From positions 1 to 64,000 of the forward strand of contig NW_027270110.1 of NCBI RefSeq assembly GCF_030848805.1: DNA of 64,000 nucleotides, in the 5' to 3' direction. The position numbers were made by a program, and so were the translations under genes. The notes under the pieces were generated by a model. The model searched no databases, had not been told where the DNA came from, and saw nothing but the letters and a program-made list of their open reading frames with translations. Position 1 is the stretch's first letter. Each line of letters opens with the position of its first letter. Source of the stretch: Temnothorax longispinosus. Lineage: Eukaryota; Arthropoda; Insecta; Hymenoptera; Formicidae. This document shows positions 10,701 to 23,347 of this stretch, piece by piece.

Positions 10701-11175
10701 TTTATTCCCTTCCCATATTTTCGGAATCTTAAACTCTGGAAGTTAATAATATACATTTGCTCAGACTTTCGCGTCAACACATTTTTAGTATAAAAATTAT
10801 TTTTTCAAAATTGTTTTGTTTTTTTTATTTATTGAACTTACAAATTTTCTAAATTTATATAAAAACTCTTGGATTTATAAAAAAATTATTATTGCATTAT
10901 TTACTTTTACTGCATTTACTGCATTTATTAACTTTTTGTGATAAATTAAATTTATCAGTATTTATTGTTTGTTACTATTTACACTCAATTTCTTAATTTA
11001 CGGAATTTATTTCATTTAATTAAGTTTTATTTATTTACTTCAATTTAATTGAAATAATTCCTCAATTAGAATTGAATTTATGTAAATATATTTTGATACA
11101 GTTATTTTTGTTTTATTCAAAAATGACGCGTAATGCCTGCCGTCACTTCCGCTCTCATTAATGGCGGCTTTATCC
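10701..11175. other. AT-rich spacer, no gene seen
   Basis: Low-complexity A/T sequence with repeated TTTATT and GCATTTA strings. No coding or RNA signal. Confidence 0.4.
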
Positions 11176-11605
11176 CACCCCTCATTAAAGGATCCCTAGT
11201 GGAAAGATACAGGTGTGCTCATATATCGAGACAAATTTCGTACGGTTCTGCGCAGATGCCAGATGCAGCCATTTTTTTAAATAAATAAGACATTTTGACA
11301 TAACACCGAATTCAACTGTCGCGGAAAGATGGAGGTATCTGACATCAATTTCTCATTTGTTGTTAGAAATATATGCGCATGAGGACACCTGTATTCTTCC
11401 ACCATGATTAGGCTCATGTTTTGCTAGCAAGATCTGTCGATTTAAACATTATAGCAAATTGGCCGCAAAACCGAGTAAGTTCCTGCACAATGCGATTGAC
11501 CGTTTAAAAGTATTTAAAGGTAGTTGTCACGTAAAATAAATTTCTTAAGAATGTTTTAAAATTTTAGCTGTCTATGCGTTAATTTATACATTTAATTATC
11601 TAAAG
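11176..11605. repeat. Dispersed ~420-bp repeat, copy A
   Basis: Nearly the same sequence, in the same orientation, is at 39284-39704. Its first ~200 bp carry an imperfect inverted pair: CCTAGTGGAAAGATACAGGT near 11205 and ACACCTGTATTCTTCCACCA near 11385. This suggests a MITE core; homology between copies continues for another ~200 bp beyond it. No ORF. Confidence 0.75.
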
Positions 11606-11609
11606 GAGG

Positions 11610-12905
11610 GTCCACATTATCGAGCCAAACCGCGAAACGAGTCCCGAACCGAATCTCGAGCAGAACTTGCAGACGAACCTCAAATCGAACTCCATCGCGA
11701 ACCGCGAACATGAGTTAAAATTTTTTGAAGTCAAATCTCGTATTAAAATTTATAATAAAATTTATATAAATTCTTAATACATGTATGCAAAATGCATATT
11801 TATATTTACAATCGTATTTTTTAACATTGCAATATATATATTATAAATTTATTGCGTATTTATCACAGGTTTAGAGTATGTTTATGCAATATTAATTATA
11901 AATTTTGTTTTATGGTTTGAAAAGGAATTAAGTTTTGAATACAGGAAAATAATAAAAGCACATATACATATATTCACTCACCTTTTCCTGTTTCCATACT
12001 TTTTTTATTTTTGCTTTTTCTCTTTGCAGAGATGCCAATAATGTCGTCATCTTTTTTTTGCACATGTCACTATCACATTCGAGTTCTTTACTTATTTCTT
12101 CTTATAAAAAAAGTATGAGAACAGGAAAAGACGACTAAATATGTGTATACATATGCGTGCTTTTATTATTTTCTTGTATTCAAAGCTTAATTCCTTTTCA
12201 AACCATAAAACTATATTTAGAGTGGTACCAACTATATTTAATATTGCATAAACATACTCTAAATCTATGATAAATACGCAATAAATTTATAATATATATT
12301 GCAACGTTAAAAATACGATTGTAAATATAAATATGCATTTTTCTAATTGTTATAATGTTCGGGATTTTTAGCGTCCCGTATATAATAATCTTTTCTGCTC
12401 ATAATCACTAATTAATTTTAAACATTTTTTATCAGACCATTCCATTTTGTCTATCAGTAGTCGTGTAGACTGCACATACGTGCCATGGATAAAATCAAAT
12501 GCAGCGACTGGGCAATTACTCACGTTTTCTTTCATCGTTCATTTTTTGTTTCTTGTCATTATTTGTCTATAGCTCGAAGCTTAACTACCAGTCTACCACC
12601 CGACAAAGCGTATAATCTGATCATAAAAAGCATCTTTTGATGTTTCGTCGAAATACCGACTTTTGGTGGGACACTGCCAGCCAAACCGCGTATCATCAAA
12701 ATCCTTGCAAATTCGTGGGGTGAGTACGCGATGGTTCGCACTGATGTTCGATTCGAGGTTCGCGAGCCTCGCGCGAGCCCGTCGCGTCGGCTCGACAATG
12801 TGGCATGATCGGCTCGCAACTAAGTTCGGCTCGCGGTTCGGCTCGATAATGTGGACGCATGATCGGTTCGCGGCGAAGTTCGGCTCGCGGTTCTGCTCGA
12901 TATAG
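11610..12905. mobile_element. Foldback element with GCTCG-rich ends
   Basis: Left end GGTCCACATTATCGAGCC; right side has GGCTCGATAATGTGGAC (near 12838). Inner arms are long inverted copies: 11760-12000 and 12110-12350, sharing TTATGGTTTGAAAAGGAATT and its complement. The right end holds repeats of GGTTCGGCTCG. The right terminus seems to have been replaced at 12905 by the LINE copy that follows. No transposase seen. Confidence 0.7.
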
Positions 12906-13222
12906 ATAAGGTAAGATTAATGGAAAAATTATATCAGTATGGATATGGAATAAGAGGAGTGGTACTGGAATGGATAATATCGTATTTAAGTAATAGAAAG
13001 CAGCAAGTTAGATTCAATGATATATGTTCTAAAATAATTAAGACAGTATATGGCGTGCCACAGGGATCAGTATTAGGACCTCTATTGTTTATTTTGTATA
13101 TAAATGATATAGTTAAAGTCTGTCTGGAGGGAAGTATATTTAGATTATTTGCAGATGACACGACCGCAAGTGTAACAGGAAAAGTTGTGAGGAATTAGAA
13201 ATAAAACTAAATATGGTGCTCG
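12906..13222 (+). mobile_element. LINE copy 2, 5' part (RT motifs)
   Basis: Same family as 6950-8515. It encodes VRLMEKLYQYGYGIRG, YLSNRKQQVRFNDICSK, GVPQGSVLGPLLFILYINDI and FADDTTASVTG, i.e. RT motifs B and C. The 5' end is truncated just after ATAGATAAGG. A frameshift follows FADDT..TGK. The copy is interrupted at 13223 by a TIR element and resumes at 17151, so the GGTGCT/CGGTATACTTGAAG junction seen intact in copy 1 gives the exact empty site. Confidence 0.85.
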
Positions 13223-16200
13223 CCCAGTAAGCAAGGAACATTAAATTAACGTTTAGAAATATTGACTTTATGTGTATTTTTTAAACGTTTTTTAATAATA
13301 TTATACACATATTTGAAAAATATTATTTCGTAATATGATTTTTCTGAATGTTGTTAAAATATTTTGAAAACGTTACAGAAAATATTTTTCAAATGTTACT
13401 CTGACATTTATTTGAGATCAATGCAACAGTTCAAAATTCCTTGTAATTTGGACTCAGAAATAACGTTGGTAGTATATTAATTTTCTGTTGTTATAATGTT
13501 ATCGTTTTATATTGTGCGCAACGCTCATCGCGACAGCCATGATGTACATGATTATCCTACATACGATGCGTGAGTGCGTATACACGTGTGTCAATCGAGG
13601 AGTGCGGAGTGCTCTTTATTTACAGCATATTTATATATAAGTAGTAACTATTATATTCTAAAAGTTGTATTAATGATAAGAATTCAATTAACCATATACG
13701 TGCTATAATTATTTGTGCTATGAATAGTAGCTGGTGATGTAGGATTCATTTTCCGATTTACAAGAGAGATTTACAAAAGAGAGGAAATATCAATTAATTT
13801 TTTTACGTTCTATAATAGATTTGTCCTTGGACATTAAAAATATCATCAAGGTTCGTCAATGCTATTATTTCAATGGTACCAAACAGTGTAACTTTCTATA
13901 AAATAACCTCAAAATTTAGCGAAATATGTAAATGATAACGTATAAATAAGCTGGTACACTATTGTGCGGCTTTAATACATCATTGTTTGCATATATCACT
14001 GTAAAAGTAATTTATTATAAAATTGGTATAAAGTTGATAGATATGTAACAAACGATCAGTACAAACAAGACCAAAACTGACTTTTTATTTATTTCTATAT
14101 TTTTTTCACATATATGTGCTATAATCACACTCTAAAGTATATAAATAGATTATTGTAAGCATATTTTATATGTACAGGGCAATGAATATGTCTTAACATA
14201 TGGGATCAATTGTTGTATCAAATTCAAAAAACCACCATTTGAAAAATTTGACCCTGGCTAAGATAAACATCAGTGAACAATATATTATAAGGAAAACTCT
14301 GTACAAGATACTAGAAATGCTAAAAGATGACCAAGAAGCTTTTACACAAGTCGTAAGTAAAGCTGCTTATTATAATTAAATTATGTATATATTAAATTAC
14401 AACCTTTTTCTTATCTAAACTATATTGAATTCTTCTTGTTTTAGAGGCTATTAGACAACAATCCCTTGTAATACAGAGAAAGACTTGGAACACTCTATAA
14501 TGGAATAGCTTAGATTTGCAAACATCCGTAAACAAAGGAAAAAATCTTAAAAGGTAAAAAAGTAATATAATGTATTTATGTCTGTTAAAGTTAGCACCCT
14601 CCATAAAAAACCGGAATAACACATATGCAGAAATTAAGTGCTCTTTATGCGTTAATTATGTGCTCTATTCACGATTTTTGTGCTCGAGCGGTTTCGTGGG
14701 AAATTGCAATTGAAACTGAGGGTGCTGGCTTAACGTAAGCTAGCACCCCCACTCATTAAAATTACATATAAAATAAAAAACTCAATATGCTAGAATTATA
14801 TGCTTTTTATGTGCTTTCAAATGCCTCAAACAAAATTAGTCTATCTGTAATAGTTTAAAAAATATACGCAAAAAAAGATATATATACTACTGATATAAGA
14901 ATAAAGTATCAGTTAAAATAGAGAAAGCGAAATAATTCTTGTCTTAAAATGTTTCTCGATTAATGTGTTCTCAAAATATGCACAATGAAATTTTCGTGCT
15001 TATCCCCTTCGACCGACCTGAAGTACCCCATACGTACAAGAGTACCTAACCAGTTAAAATACAGGTAGCAAATTGGTTTTAGTCTTAAAATATTCCTCAA
15101 TTTATGTGCTCCCGAAATATGCACAATGATTTTAAAAGCATAAAATCACATTAATTTTTTTTGTTAATGTAATTTTTTGATACAAATTTTTTAAATAAAC
15201 AATTATATATGTAATATCTAAATATTCTATTACCATATTCTTTTATACATCATAAAACAAATATATCCTTCAAGTATTAGTCACGCAATTGTAGCGTGAA
15301 CTGTACTATCATTCATGTAATATTATCATGAAAAACAATACACAAGAGATTCTATATAAATACAAATTAAAGTTTACTAAAGAGTAACTAATTTGAAAAT
15401 TACATTTTGTTTCTATTATTAGAAAGGGAATGTTAAAAATTAATTAAACATATGTTTACTTATATGTATTTATATATTGTTCAGAATCTCAGTGACCCAT
15501 TCTCCATAATATTTAGCAACTTTGCAATACTTACTCCTAACTCATATTAAATAACTTTAAAAATGTATACAAATACATATAAATACATATAAATAAAAAT
15601 TTTTCTGAAATCTTATTAAACAAGTTAATCAATACATTAACCAAAACAAAAATCTTATTCTGTTTATTTTGAAAACACATAAATTGAGGAATATTTTAAG
15701 ACTAAAACCAATTCGCTATCTGTATTTTAACTGGTACTTTACTCTTGTACGTATGGGGTGTTCACGTTCGGGTCGGTCGAAAAGGATGAGCACAGAAATC
15801 TCATTGTGCATATTTTGAAAGCACATAAATTGAGGAATATTTTAAGACTAAAACCAATTCGCTATCTGTATTTTAACTGGTACTTTACTCTTGTACGTAT
15901 GGGGTGTTCACGTTCGGGTCGGTCAAAAGGGATAAGCACGAAAATTTCATTGAGCATATTTCGAGAACACATTAATCAAGAAACATTTTAAGACAAGAAT
16001 TATTTTGCTTTCTGTATTTTAACTGATACTTTACTCTTATATCAGTAGTATATAGATCCTTTTTTTACGTATATCTTTTAAACTATTACAGATAAACTAA
16101 TTTGGTTTGAGACATTTAAAAGCACATACAAAGCACATAATTGTACTGTATTAAGTACTTTATTTTTTAATATAATTTTAATGAGTAGGGGTGCTAGCTT

Positions 16201-17150
16201 ATGTTAAGCCAGCATCCCCACTTTTAATTGCAATTTTCCATGAAACCGTTCGAGCACAAAAAACGTGAATAGAACACATAATTAGCACATAAAGAGCATT
16301 TAATTTCTACATATGTGTTATTCTGCTTTTTTTGCGGAGAGGGAGGGGTGCTAACTTAACAGACATAATATATTTTGATACATAGACTAAATCACTGAAG
16401 ATGTTACAAATATTTCTGAAGTTGAATGAGAAATTCTTATTTTTCAGCAACTGTTTGGTAAAGATCCGGAAAGATTAATAATCTGTTTAAAAGGAAAGAA
16501 TAAGATTTTGGAAAAAAATAGTAAAGAGTTATATTAAACTAGAGCACCTGTATCGCATTGCCTAAAAAAGAGTTAGAAGGCACCTTAATTTCCCTTATCC
16601 GAAGGTTGACTTCAAAAATCCCTTCCTAGGATCCCTTCCTAGAATTAATACTTTCTGAGATAATTGGCAGAGATAATTTGCAGAAATAATTGGCACACGA
16701 AATAAATCTCATAATAAAACCTATATATGTATATGTATATGTATATATTTGTTCATATAAATAAAACTACTTTTTTATGGTAATTAGTGTAGTGCATTTT
16801 ATTGAAAATAAATACATACTCCCTGAAATAAAAATAAAATATCAATAATAACTTTAAATAAACGTTAGAATTAATATTACAGTAATCTTAATATAATATT
16901 GTAATAAAGTTGATAGTTTGTTTAAATTTTTATCTCAAAAACGTTACAGGAATGATAGAAAAACCTTAGCAAAATGTTATTTGCAACGCTATGACACTCC
17001 CATTTCAACATTACTGAAATTTCGGAATCGTGGTCAAAGTATATTCATAATGATGTTCTATACAACATTAAGAACTACATATTTAACAACATTACAAGTT
17101 CTAAAATATCGTTGCAATAACATTGTAATAATGATTTTTTGCTTACTGGG
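13223..17150. mobile_element. 3.9-kb TIR element (CCCAGTAAGCAA) inside LINE
   Basis: Ends are CCCAGTAAGCAA (13223-13234) and TTGCTTACTGGG (17139-17150), a perfect 12-bp inverted pair flanked by CG on both sides (13221-13222, 17151-17152). LINE copy 1 provides the uninterrupted site with a single CG, so the target duplication is 2 bp. The interior is AT-rich with short motifs such as AACGTTACAG. It contains the 1.8-kb foldback at 14574-16372. No transposase ORF was recognised; superfamily left open. Confidence 0.75.
14574..16372. mobile_element. 1.8-kb foldback nested in the TIR element
   Basis: Left end TTATGTCTGTTAAAGTTAGC; right end GCTAACTTAACAGACATAA. Arms of several hundred bp are inverted copies and share GTGCTCTTTATG..TTAATTATGTGCTCTATTCACG and GGTGCTGGCTTAACGTAAGC blocks. 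The right arm holds a tandem duplication of about 165 bp (near 15665-15830 and 15830-15990) with AATTGAGGAATATTTTAAGA and GTACGTATGGGGTGTTCACG in each copy. Non-coding. Confidence 0.75.
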
Positions 17151-17989
17151 CGGTATACTTGAAGAATGGATGAATGTGAATATGTTAAAAATGAATGCAG
17201 ATAAGACTAAATATATGATAGTTAGAAGTATAAGGAAAGAAATAAAAACAGACATAATAGTAAAAAGTTTGGATGGAACTATAATTGAGCGTGTCGAGAT
17301 AACGAAACATCTGGATGTAATGATCGATAGTAAACTCCGTTGGGAGAATCACTGTGATTATATGTTAAAGAAAATAGGGAAAAAAAATGAGTTTTCTGAA
17401 TTGAATAGGAAATGATATATCGGCGTACACTCGATGTACTGTGTATAAGTCTATCATAGCGCCTCACTTTGAATATTGCGCAACGATGTTAGTAGGCATG
17501 GGTGAAACGCAACTGAATCGACTGCAAGTGGCACAAAACCGTGCCATGAGAGTCATACTGCAATGCTCGCGATATACAAAGGTAGATTTGATGCTGCAAA
17601 CCCTTAAATTTCTGAATGTAAGACAGAGGCTAATGTACAATGTATGTATTTTTATTTTTAAGATAGTAAGAGGCATAATGCCAAAACATTTAAGTAATAG
17701 GATAAAAATAGTAGGAGATGTAAGTGGACGGCGAACGAGGCAGGCTGAGAATATTAGAATTCAATATCGCAGGACGAGAAGCGCACAGGAAAGTCTATTT
17801 TATGAAGGTTTGAATATGTATAACGCTCTACCGATAGAAATTAAGCAATGCGAAAGAATTTAACCATTTAAACGTAGGTTAAGAGAACATATTGTACTTC
17901 ATGTAGAGGAATTAATTTAAGGATATTTTATGTAAAAAATAGCCGAGAAGGCTAATAAAGCTCAATCAATCAATCAATCAATCAATCTT

Positions 17990-17990
<1 letters not shown>
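17151..17990 (+). mobile_element. LINE copy 2, 3' part
   Basis: Resumes at CGGTATACTTGAAGAATGG exactly where 13222 stopped. It encodes EEWMNVNMLKMNADKTKYMI, a frameshifted thumb region, then APHFEYCATMLVGMGETQLN and the C-terminal PFKRRLR region. An in-frame TAA lies near 17861 where copy 3 has sense codons. The 3' end is AGCCGAGAAGGCTAATAAAG followed by (TCAA)n and (CT)n at 17988-18025. Confidence 0.85.
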
Positions 17991-18025
<35 letters not shown>

Positions 18026-19028
18026 GAAATGCTATAAATTGAAAAATATTACTTTTTTATCGGGAGGGTCCCAATTGCCTACAAATCAATTGCCTACAGT
18101 GTCGTTTGCCAACATCTCATTTGCCGACAATTCGTTTGCGCACAAAAATTATTGCCTACAAGTCGATTGCCTACAAGCACTATTGTGCACAATTAAAAAA
18201 TTAAGAGACGAATGGACGTTTGCACACAAGATACTATTGCACACAAGCCGCATTGCACACATAATATTATTGCCTACAGATCGATTGCCTACAAGCACTA
18301 TTGCGTACAATTAAAAAATTAAGAGAAGAATGGACGTTTGCACACAAGATACTATTGCACACAAGCCGCATTGCACACATAATATTATTGCCTACACATC
18401 GATTGCCTACAAGCTCTATTGCGCACAATTAAAAAATTAAGAGAAGAATGGACGTTTGCACACAAGATACTATTGCACACAAGCAACATTGCGCACATAA
18501 TATTATTGCCCACAGATCGATTGCCTACAAGCTCTATTGCGCACAAATAAAAAATTAGGGGACGAATGCACACACGACACTATTGCGCACAAGCAACATT
18601 GCACACATGAGGTCCGGTTTCTATTGCTGAATTGGCTACACTAGTTCAGAGGGCTGTACTTCTGAATGAACCGCCCTTCCGATTGAGACAGGGTTTTGCA
18701 GGTGATTTTGTCACGATATCTAGAGATTATTTATCGATGTCCTATCTTCGGGTTTTTTAAATAGTTTTTTAGATTTTAGCCTGACAATCGTAAACAAAGT
18801 GTGCGGCGCTCTACCTCAGGTACGAGGTATTTGTGCAAGCAATGCAGCCGGAAAACATAATCCGTGTGCCGGTGGCTTTATAGCATTTTCGACTGGGTCG
18901 GGTTTCAAGCCAACTCGAGTTGAGTTATGACGTCACAAGCTCTACTTCTAGGTTCTAATTAGACGATTTCAGCATGTGACGTAATAACCCAACTCTGGTT
19001 ATTTTATCTGATACTTACAACGAGCGTT

Positions 19029-19192
19029 AAGCAGGGCACACTCACTTTTTGTAGAACGTAACAGTAAGGTTTCGACCAATCGCGTTGCTGCTCGAATCGG
19101 CCGTCTGTAACCGTAGAAGTAAGAATTGAGCAACGCAATTGGTCAAAACTTTACTGTTACTGTTACGAAAAGTGGGTGTGCCTTGCTTTGGA
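19029..19192. mobile_element. Small palindromic MITE inside the FB-like element
   Basis: GCAGGGCACACTCACTTTTT on the left pairs with AAAAGTGGGTGTGCCTTGC on the right, and both arms continue through ACAGTAAGGTTTCGACCAAT or its complement. Termini of CAGGGC/GCCTTG type recall hAT MITEs, but an 8-bp duplication is not clear. Confidence 0.55.
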
Positions 19193-19243
19193 GTTACCGC
19201 AAAAGACTCGTCACGTAGCGTAACGTAACGTGACTTTATGTTT

Positions 19244-19735
19244 TATCCTCCCCCGAAAGCACGGGGGGGGGGGGGGTGTGCGTGAACCTCGGTTCGCGTG
19301 GAAAGTGTATGCGTGAACTATTTCGGGACTACCGCACCTCCCCCGAAAGCACGGGGGGGGGTGTGCGTGAACCTCGGTTCGCGTGGAAAGTGTATGCGTG
19401 AACTATTTCGGGACTATCGCACCTCCCCCGAAAGCACGGGGGGGGTGTGCGTGAACCTCGGTTCGCGTGGAAAGTGTATGCGTGAACTATTTCGGGACTA
19501 CCGCACCTCCCCCGAAAGCACGGGGGGGGGGGTGTGCGTGAACCTCGGTTCGCGTGGAAAGTGTATGCGTGAACTATTTCGGGACTACCGCACCTCCCCC
19601 GAAAGCACGGGGGGGGGTGTGCGTGAACCTCGGTTCGCGTGGAAAGTGTATGCGTGAACTATTTCGGGACTACCGCACCTCCCCCGAAAGCACGGGGGGG
19701 TGTGCGTGAACCTCGGTTCGCGTGGAAAGTATAAT
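19244..19735. repeat. ~84-bp satellite with variable G runs
   Basis: About 5.5 tandem copies of CTCCCCCGAAAGCAC, then a G run of 6-13, then TGTGCGTGAACCTCGG..GGAAAGTGTATGCGTGAAC..TTTCGGGACTACCGCAC. Copies differ mainly in G-run length. The 119-aa frame across it is a by-product of the repeat. It occupies the centre of the foldback at 18063-20777. Confidence 0.9.
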
Positions 19736-20817
19736 ATATTACAAAGCATATTATTTATGTATTCTGCTGTAAGTATATAATAAAAACATTAAATCATTAA
19801 ATACAAACAGTATATATTCAATTTATAACATCCTGTAGAATTACGAAGATTTTCTTATATTTTTTATCATTTTATCTAAAAAAATGGCTTTATCATAGGA
19901 GTCGCCAAAATTTCTTTTAAGGGCTTTCATTTTAACCCAAAACGAAGCTTTTCACAAAGTTTCATCGAAATCGGAGGGGGGCCGTTTTCGGAAGTCTACC
20001 CGCTTTATTTCTAACAGGACATCGATAAATAATCTCTAGATATCGTGACAAAATCACCTGCAAAACTCTGTCTTAATCGGAAGGGCGGAAAACTATTTAA
20101 AAAACCCGAAGATAGGACATCGATAAATAATCTCTAGATATCGTGACAAAATCACCTGCAAAACTCTGTCTCAATCGGAAGGGCGGTTCATTCAGAAGTA
20201 CAGCCCTCTGAACTAGTGTAGCCCGTTCAACAATAGAAACCGGACCTCATGTGTGCAATGTTGCTTGTGCGCAATAGTGTCGTGTGTGCATTCGTCTCCT
20301 AATTTTTTATTTGTGCGCAATAGAGCTTGTAGGCAATCGATCTGTGGGCAATAATATTATGTGTGCAATGTTGCTTGTGTGCAAACGTCCATTCTTCTCT
20401 TAATTTTTTAATTGTGCGCAATAGAGCTTGTAGGCAATCGATGTGTAGGCAATAATATTATGTGTGCAATGCGGCTTGTGTGCAATAGTATCTTGTGTGC
20501 AAACGTCCATTCTTCTCTTAATTTGTTAATTGTGCGCAATAGTGCTTGTAGGCAATCGATCTGTAGGCAATAATATTATGTGTGCAATGCGGCTTGTGTG
20601 CAATAGTATCTTGTGTGCAAACGTCCATTCGTCTCTTAATTTTTAATTGTGCGCAATAGTGCTTGTAGGCAATCGACTTGTAGGCAATAATTTTTGTGCG
20701 CAAACGAATTGTCGGCAAATGAGATGTTGGCAAACGACACTGTAGGCAATCGATTTGTAGGCAATTGGGACCCCCCCTTTTTATCGACTAAAGTTTAATT
20801 CTGTCGTATACAATTTT

Positions 20818-21340
20818 AGGGGAGGGCTCCAATTGCCTACAAAACGATTGCCTACAGGTTCGATTGCACACACCCATTGCACACAATCCCGATAGCACAC
20901 ATTTTCAATTTGCCTACAGAGCGATTGCCTACAAGCATTATGGCGCACATATCTCTTTGTCTACACGATCATATTGCACACAGCGCATTGCACACAGCGC
21001 ATTGCACACATGGCTGTTATTGCACACACGACCGTATTGTACACAGTGCATTGCAAAAACGGCTATATTGCACACAGCGCATTGCACACACGACCGTATT
21101 GCACACAGCGCATTGCACACATGGCTGTATTGCACACAGCGCATTGCACACACGATTGTATTGCTCACAGCGTATTGCACACATGGCTGTTATTGTACAC
21201 ACGGCCGTGTTGCACACACGACCGTATTGTACACACGGCCGTGTTGCACACACAGCCGTATTGCACACACGGCCGAGTTGCACACACGACCGTATTGCAC
21301 ACACGATTGTATTGCACACACGGCCGTATTGGAGTATTGC
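20818..21340. repeat. Second FB-like end: TTGCACACA minisatellite
   Basis: Starts GGGGAGGGCTCCAATTGCCTAC, matching the left end of the 18063 element. It continues as ATTGCCTACA units, then more than 20 units of ATTGCACACA alternating with CGACCGT or TGGCTGT (period about 17-20 bp). No opposite end is seen, so it is a one-armed or truncated member lying 40 bp from the full element. Overlapping ORFs on both strands are repeat artefacts. Confidence 0.7.
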
Positions 21341-21575
21341 TTTAGCTTTATGTATTCTAGAAGACGATAGAAATGATGACGACGTTTACATCGAGTGATG
21401 ACGGCTCGATTTACACCGAAGTTTGAATATCGATGATATAACTTAATTCGGCGTAAATCGGGCCGTGTAAACGTAGTCAATGCTGTAGCATTGATACACG
21501 CGCTTCCGAAGGTTAGCGCTAGTTTGAAAATCCAATTGCCTGTGTTATTCCCTGTACTTTTGTATTGCATTCAGC

Positions 21576-22061
21576 TTAAGGCTTCGGGATACTCACCGCA
21601 GTCATATTGGAACCGTGACGTCAGACGCGAGAAATAACACGCTGCGAACGCTGTTGCGTGCCATTTTTACATAAAAAGATATTTGGATTTAAAAAAAAAC
21701 ACTCCAGATCGCTTTAGCACACTTCTAAAATAGTCCGAAACTATAACCTTTTTTGTTATAAGTTAATAATTAAGGGTGGTTAAATAACTATATGAGACTT
21801 GGTGCGCAGTGTCATGATGTGATCAAGTGATTATGCATCTGCAAGCTAGGTTTCATATTACAGTCATTTTTCAGCTGTTGATTGATTGTCAACAAAAAAG
21901 GTTAGTTTTCGGACTATTTTAAAAGTGTTAAAACGATCTGAAGTGTTTTTTTTTTCTAATCAAATATCTTCGTTAAAAAATAGCACGCAAGAATTCTCCA
22001 TGTATTATTTCTCGCCTCTGACGTCACGATTTTCAATATGGCTGAGTATCAAAAGCCTTAA
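21576..22061. mobile_element. TTAA-flanked MITE related to 335-856
   Basis: TTAA at 21576-21579 and 22058-22061. Left TTAAGGCTTCGGGATACTCA pairs with right TGAGTATCAAAAGCCTTAA, and the inverted match continues through CATATTG and GTGACGTCAGACGCGAGAAA. The interior shares GTGCCATTTTTACATAAAAA and ACACTTCTAAAATAG-like motifs with 335-856. No ORF. Confidence 0.8.
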
Positions 22062-22465
22062 AACTGTTTTATTTTTACGTAGATATAGTTGTTGAAAAAT
22101 CACATAATTATTACTACTCTTTATGAATTAAGCTAATATGAAAATGTCCGAAGTGCTCCTTATCCAATTTTAATGAGCTTTCAATATGTCGTTTTCTTAA
22201 ATGAAAATAAGGGATACTTATTCTTTTGGTACATATCCAATCGTATGTTTAGAAGTTTAAAAAACTTCTTCCAAAAAGATCAAATTTTCTTTTTGGGGGT
22301 AAATATCTCCAAAACTATGTAAAAAATAAAAAAAGATTTTTAAACAAAAGTTGAATGATTTTAAGCATATTTTGAAACAATGACAAAAATTTGCTAATTA
22401 AAATATTTATTATTTAAAAAATTTTTAAGGAATAAAAGAATTTAAAAACATTTTTGTCACTGTTT

Positions 22466-22496
<31 letters not shown>

Positions 22497-23347
22497 CTCT
22501 CCATTTATCTCTCTTTATTCCATTCAACTTTTGTTTAAAAAACTTTCACTATATCTCTTATAGCTACAGAGATATTCGCTCCGAAAAAGAAAATCTGATT
22601 CTTTTCAAAAGGGTGTTTTACTCCCTAAACATATGATTAGGCACGTATAAAAAATACGCGTTTCTTATTCTTATCCAGAAAACGACATAGTTCAACAAAA
22701 ACAGATGGTGACACTTCGGATGTTTTCCTTAAATAATAAGTTCATCTAAAAAAAAGTTGATACAAGTAAAATACAAAAAAAAAAACAGAAAAGTGCAAGA
22801 TATAAGAAACAAAAAAATTACTTATATGTTTCAAGTTCTGTAAAGATATATCGTTTTATGTAGATATAACACGAATACATGTTGTATATTCTTTCCGACA
22901 TTTTCGAAACTATTAAGACTCACAATCAGACGTATGCGGGAAAACGAGACGTATACATAATGGACTCGCGTGGAAAAGATTCAGTTTGTTGTTATTCATC
23001 GAACGTCGTGTCCATTTTCGTATTTTTAAAAAAATCTTTCCGGCGACTTTTTTTCGTTTGACTTGACAACGCATCGAGCCTAAGTAATAAAGATAAAAAT
23101 TTAACAAATTACACCTTGTTTTGTGCGTGCTAACAACATTTAAAAAGTTTAGGTACAACTGATATAAATTTGTTATCAATTTATATAGCTGATAATAATG
23201 TGATCATACAATTTTATTATAAATTTTTATATTTTTATAAAAATAGTTTATTGTAAAATATTTTACGTTCTTTGCATATACATATTTGCAATTATTATAA
23301 TAATTAAATCGATATTTTTATAAAATCTATCAAGTTTTCTAAATTAG
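22062..23347. other. Gene-poor spacer with (CT)n
   Basis: AT-rich sequence with a (CT)n tract at 22467-22492. Nothing else recognisable; the short ORFs here lack motifs. Confidence 0.4.

Larger units (their letters stand above)
18063..20777. mobile_element. FB/Mutator-like foldback with satellite arms
   Basis: Begins GGAGGGTCCCAATTGCCTAC and ends GTAGGCAATTGGGACCC plus a C run. The 9-bp TTTTTATCG is duplicated at 18054-18062 and 20778-20786. Arms are about 700 bp. The outer part is made of 10-bp-like units (ATTGCCTACA, TTTGCGCACA, ATTGCACACA), repeated with an ATTAAAAAATTAAGAG spacer. The inner part (18620-18775 and its inverse to 20240) is unique and holds GATATCTAGAGATTATTTAT. A 9-bp duplication and satellite-like inverted arms match FB/NOF-type Mutator relatives. 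No transposase inside, so it would depend on another copy. Confidence 0.75.

Noticed and set aside
19298..19657. 119-aa repetitive ORF
   Set aside because: By-product of the 84-bp satellite; the frame depends on G-run length.
20864..21398. Overlapping ORFs of 100-173 aa on both strands
   Set aside because: All are translations of the TTGCACACA minisatellite in several frames.
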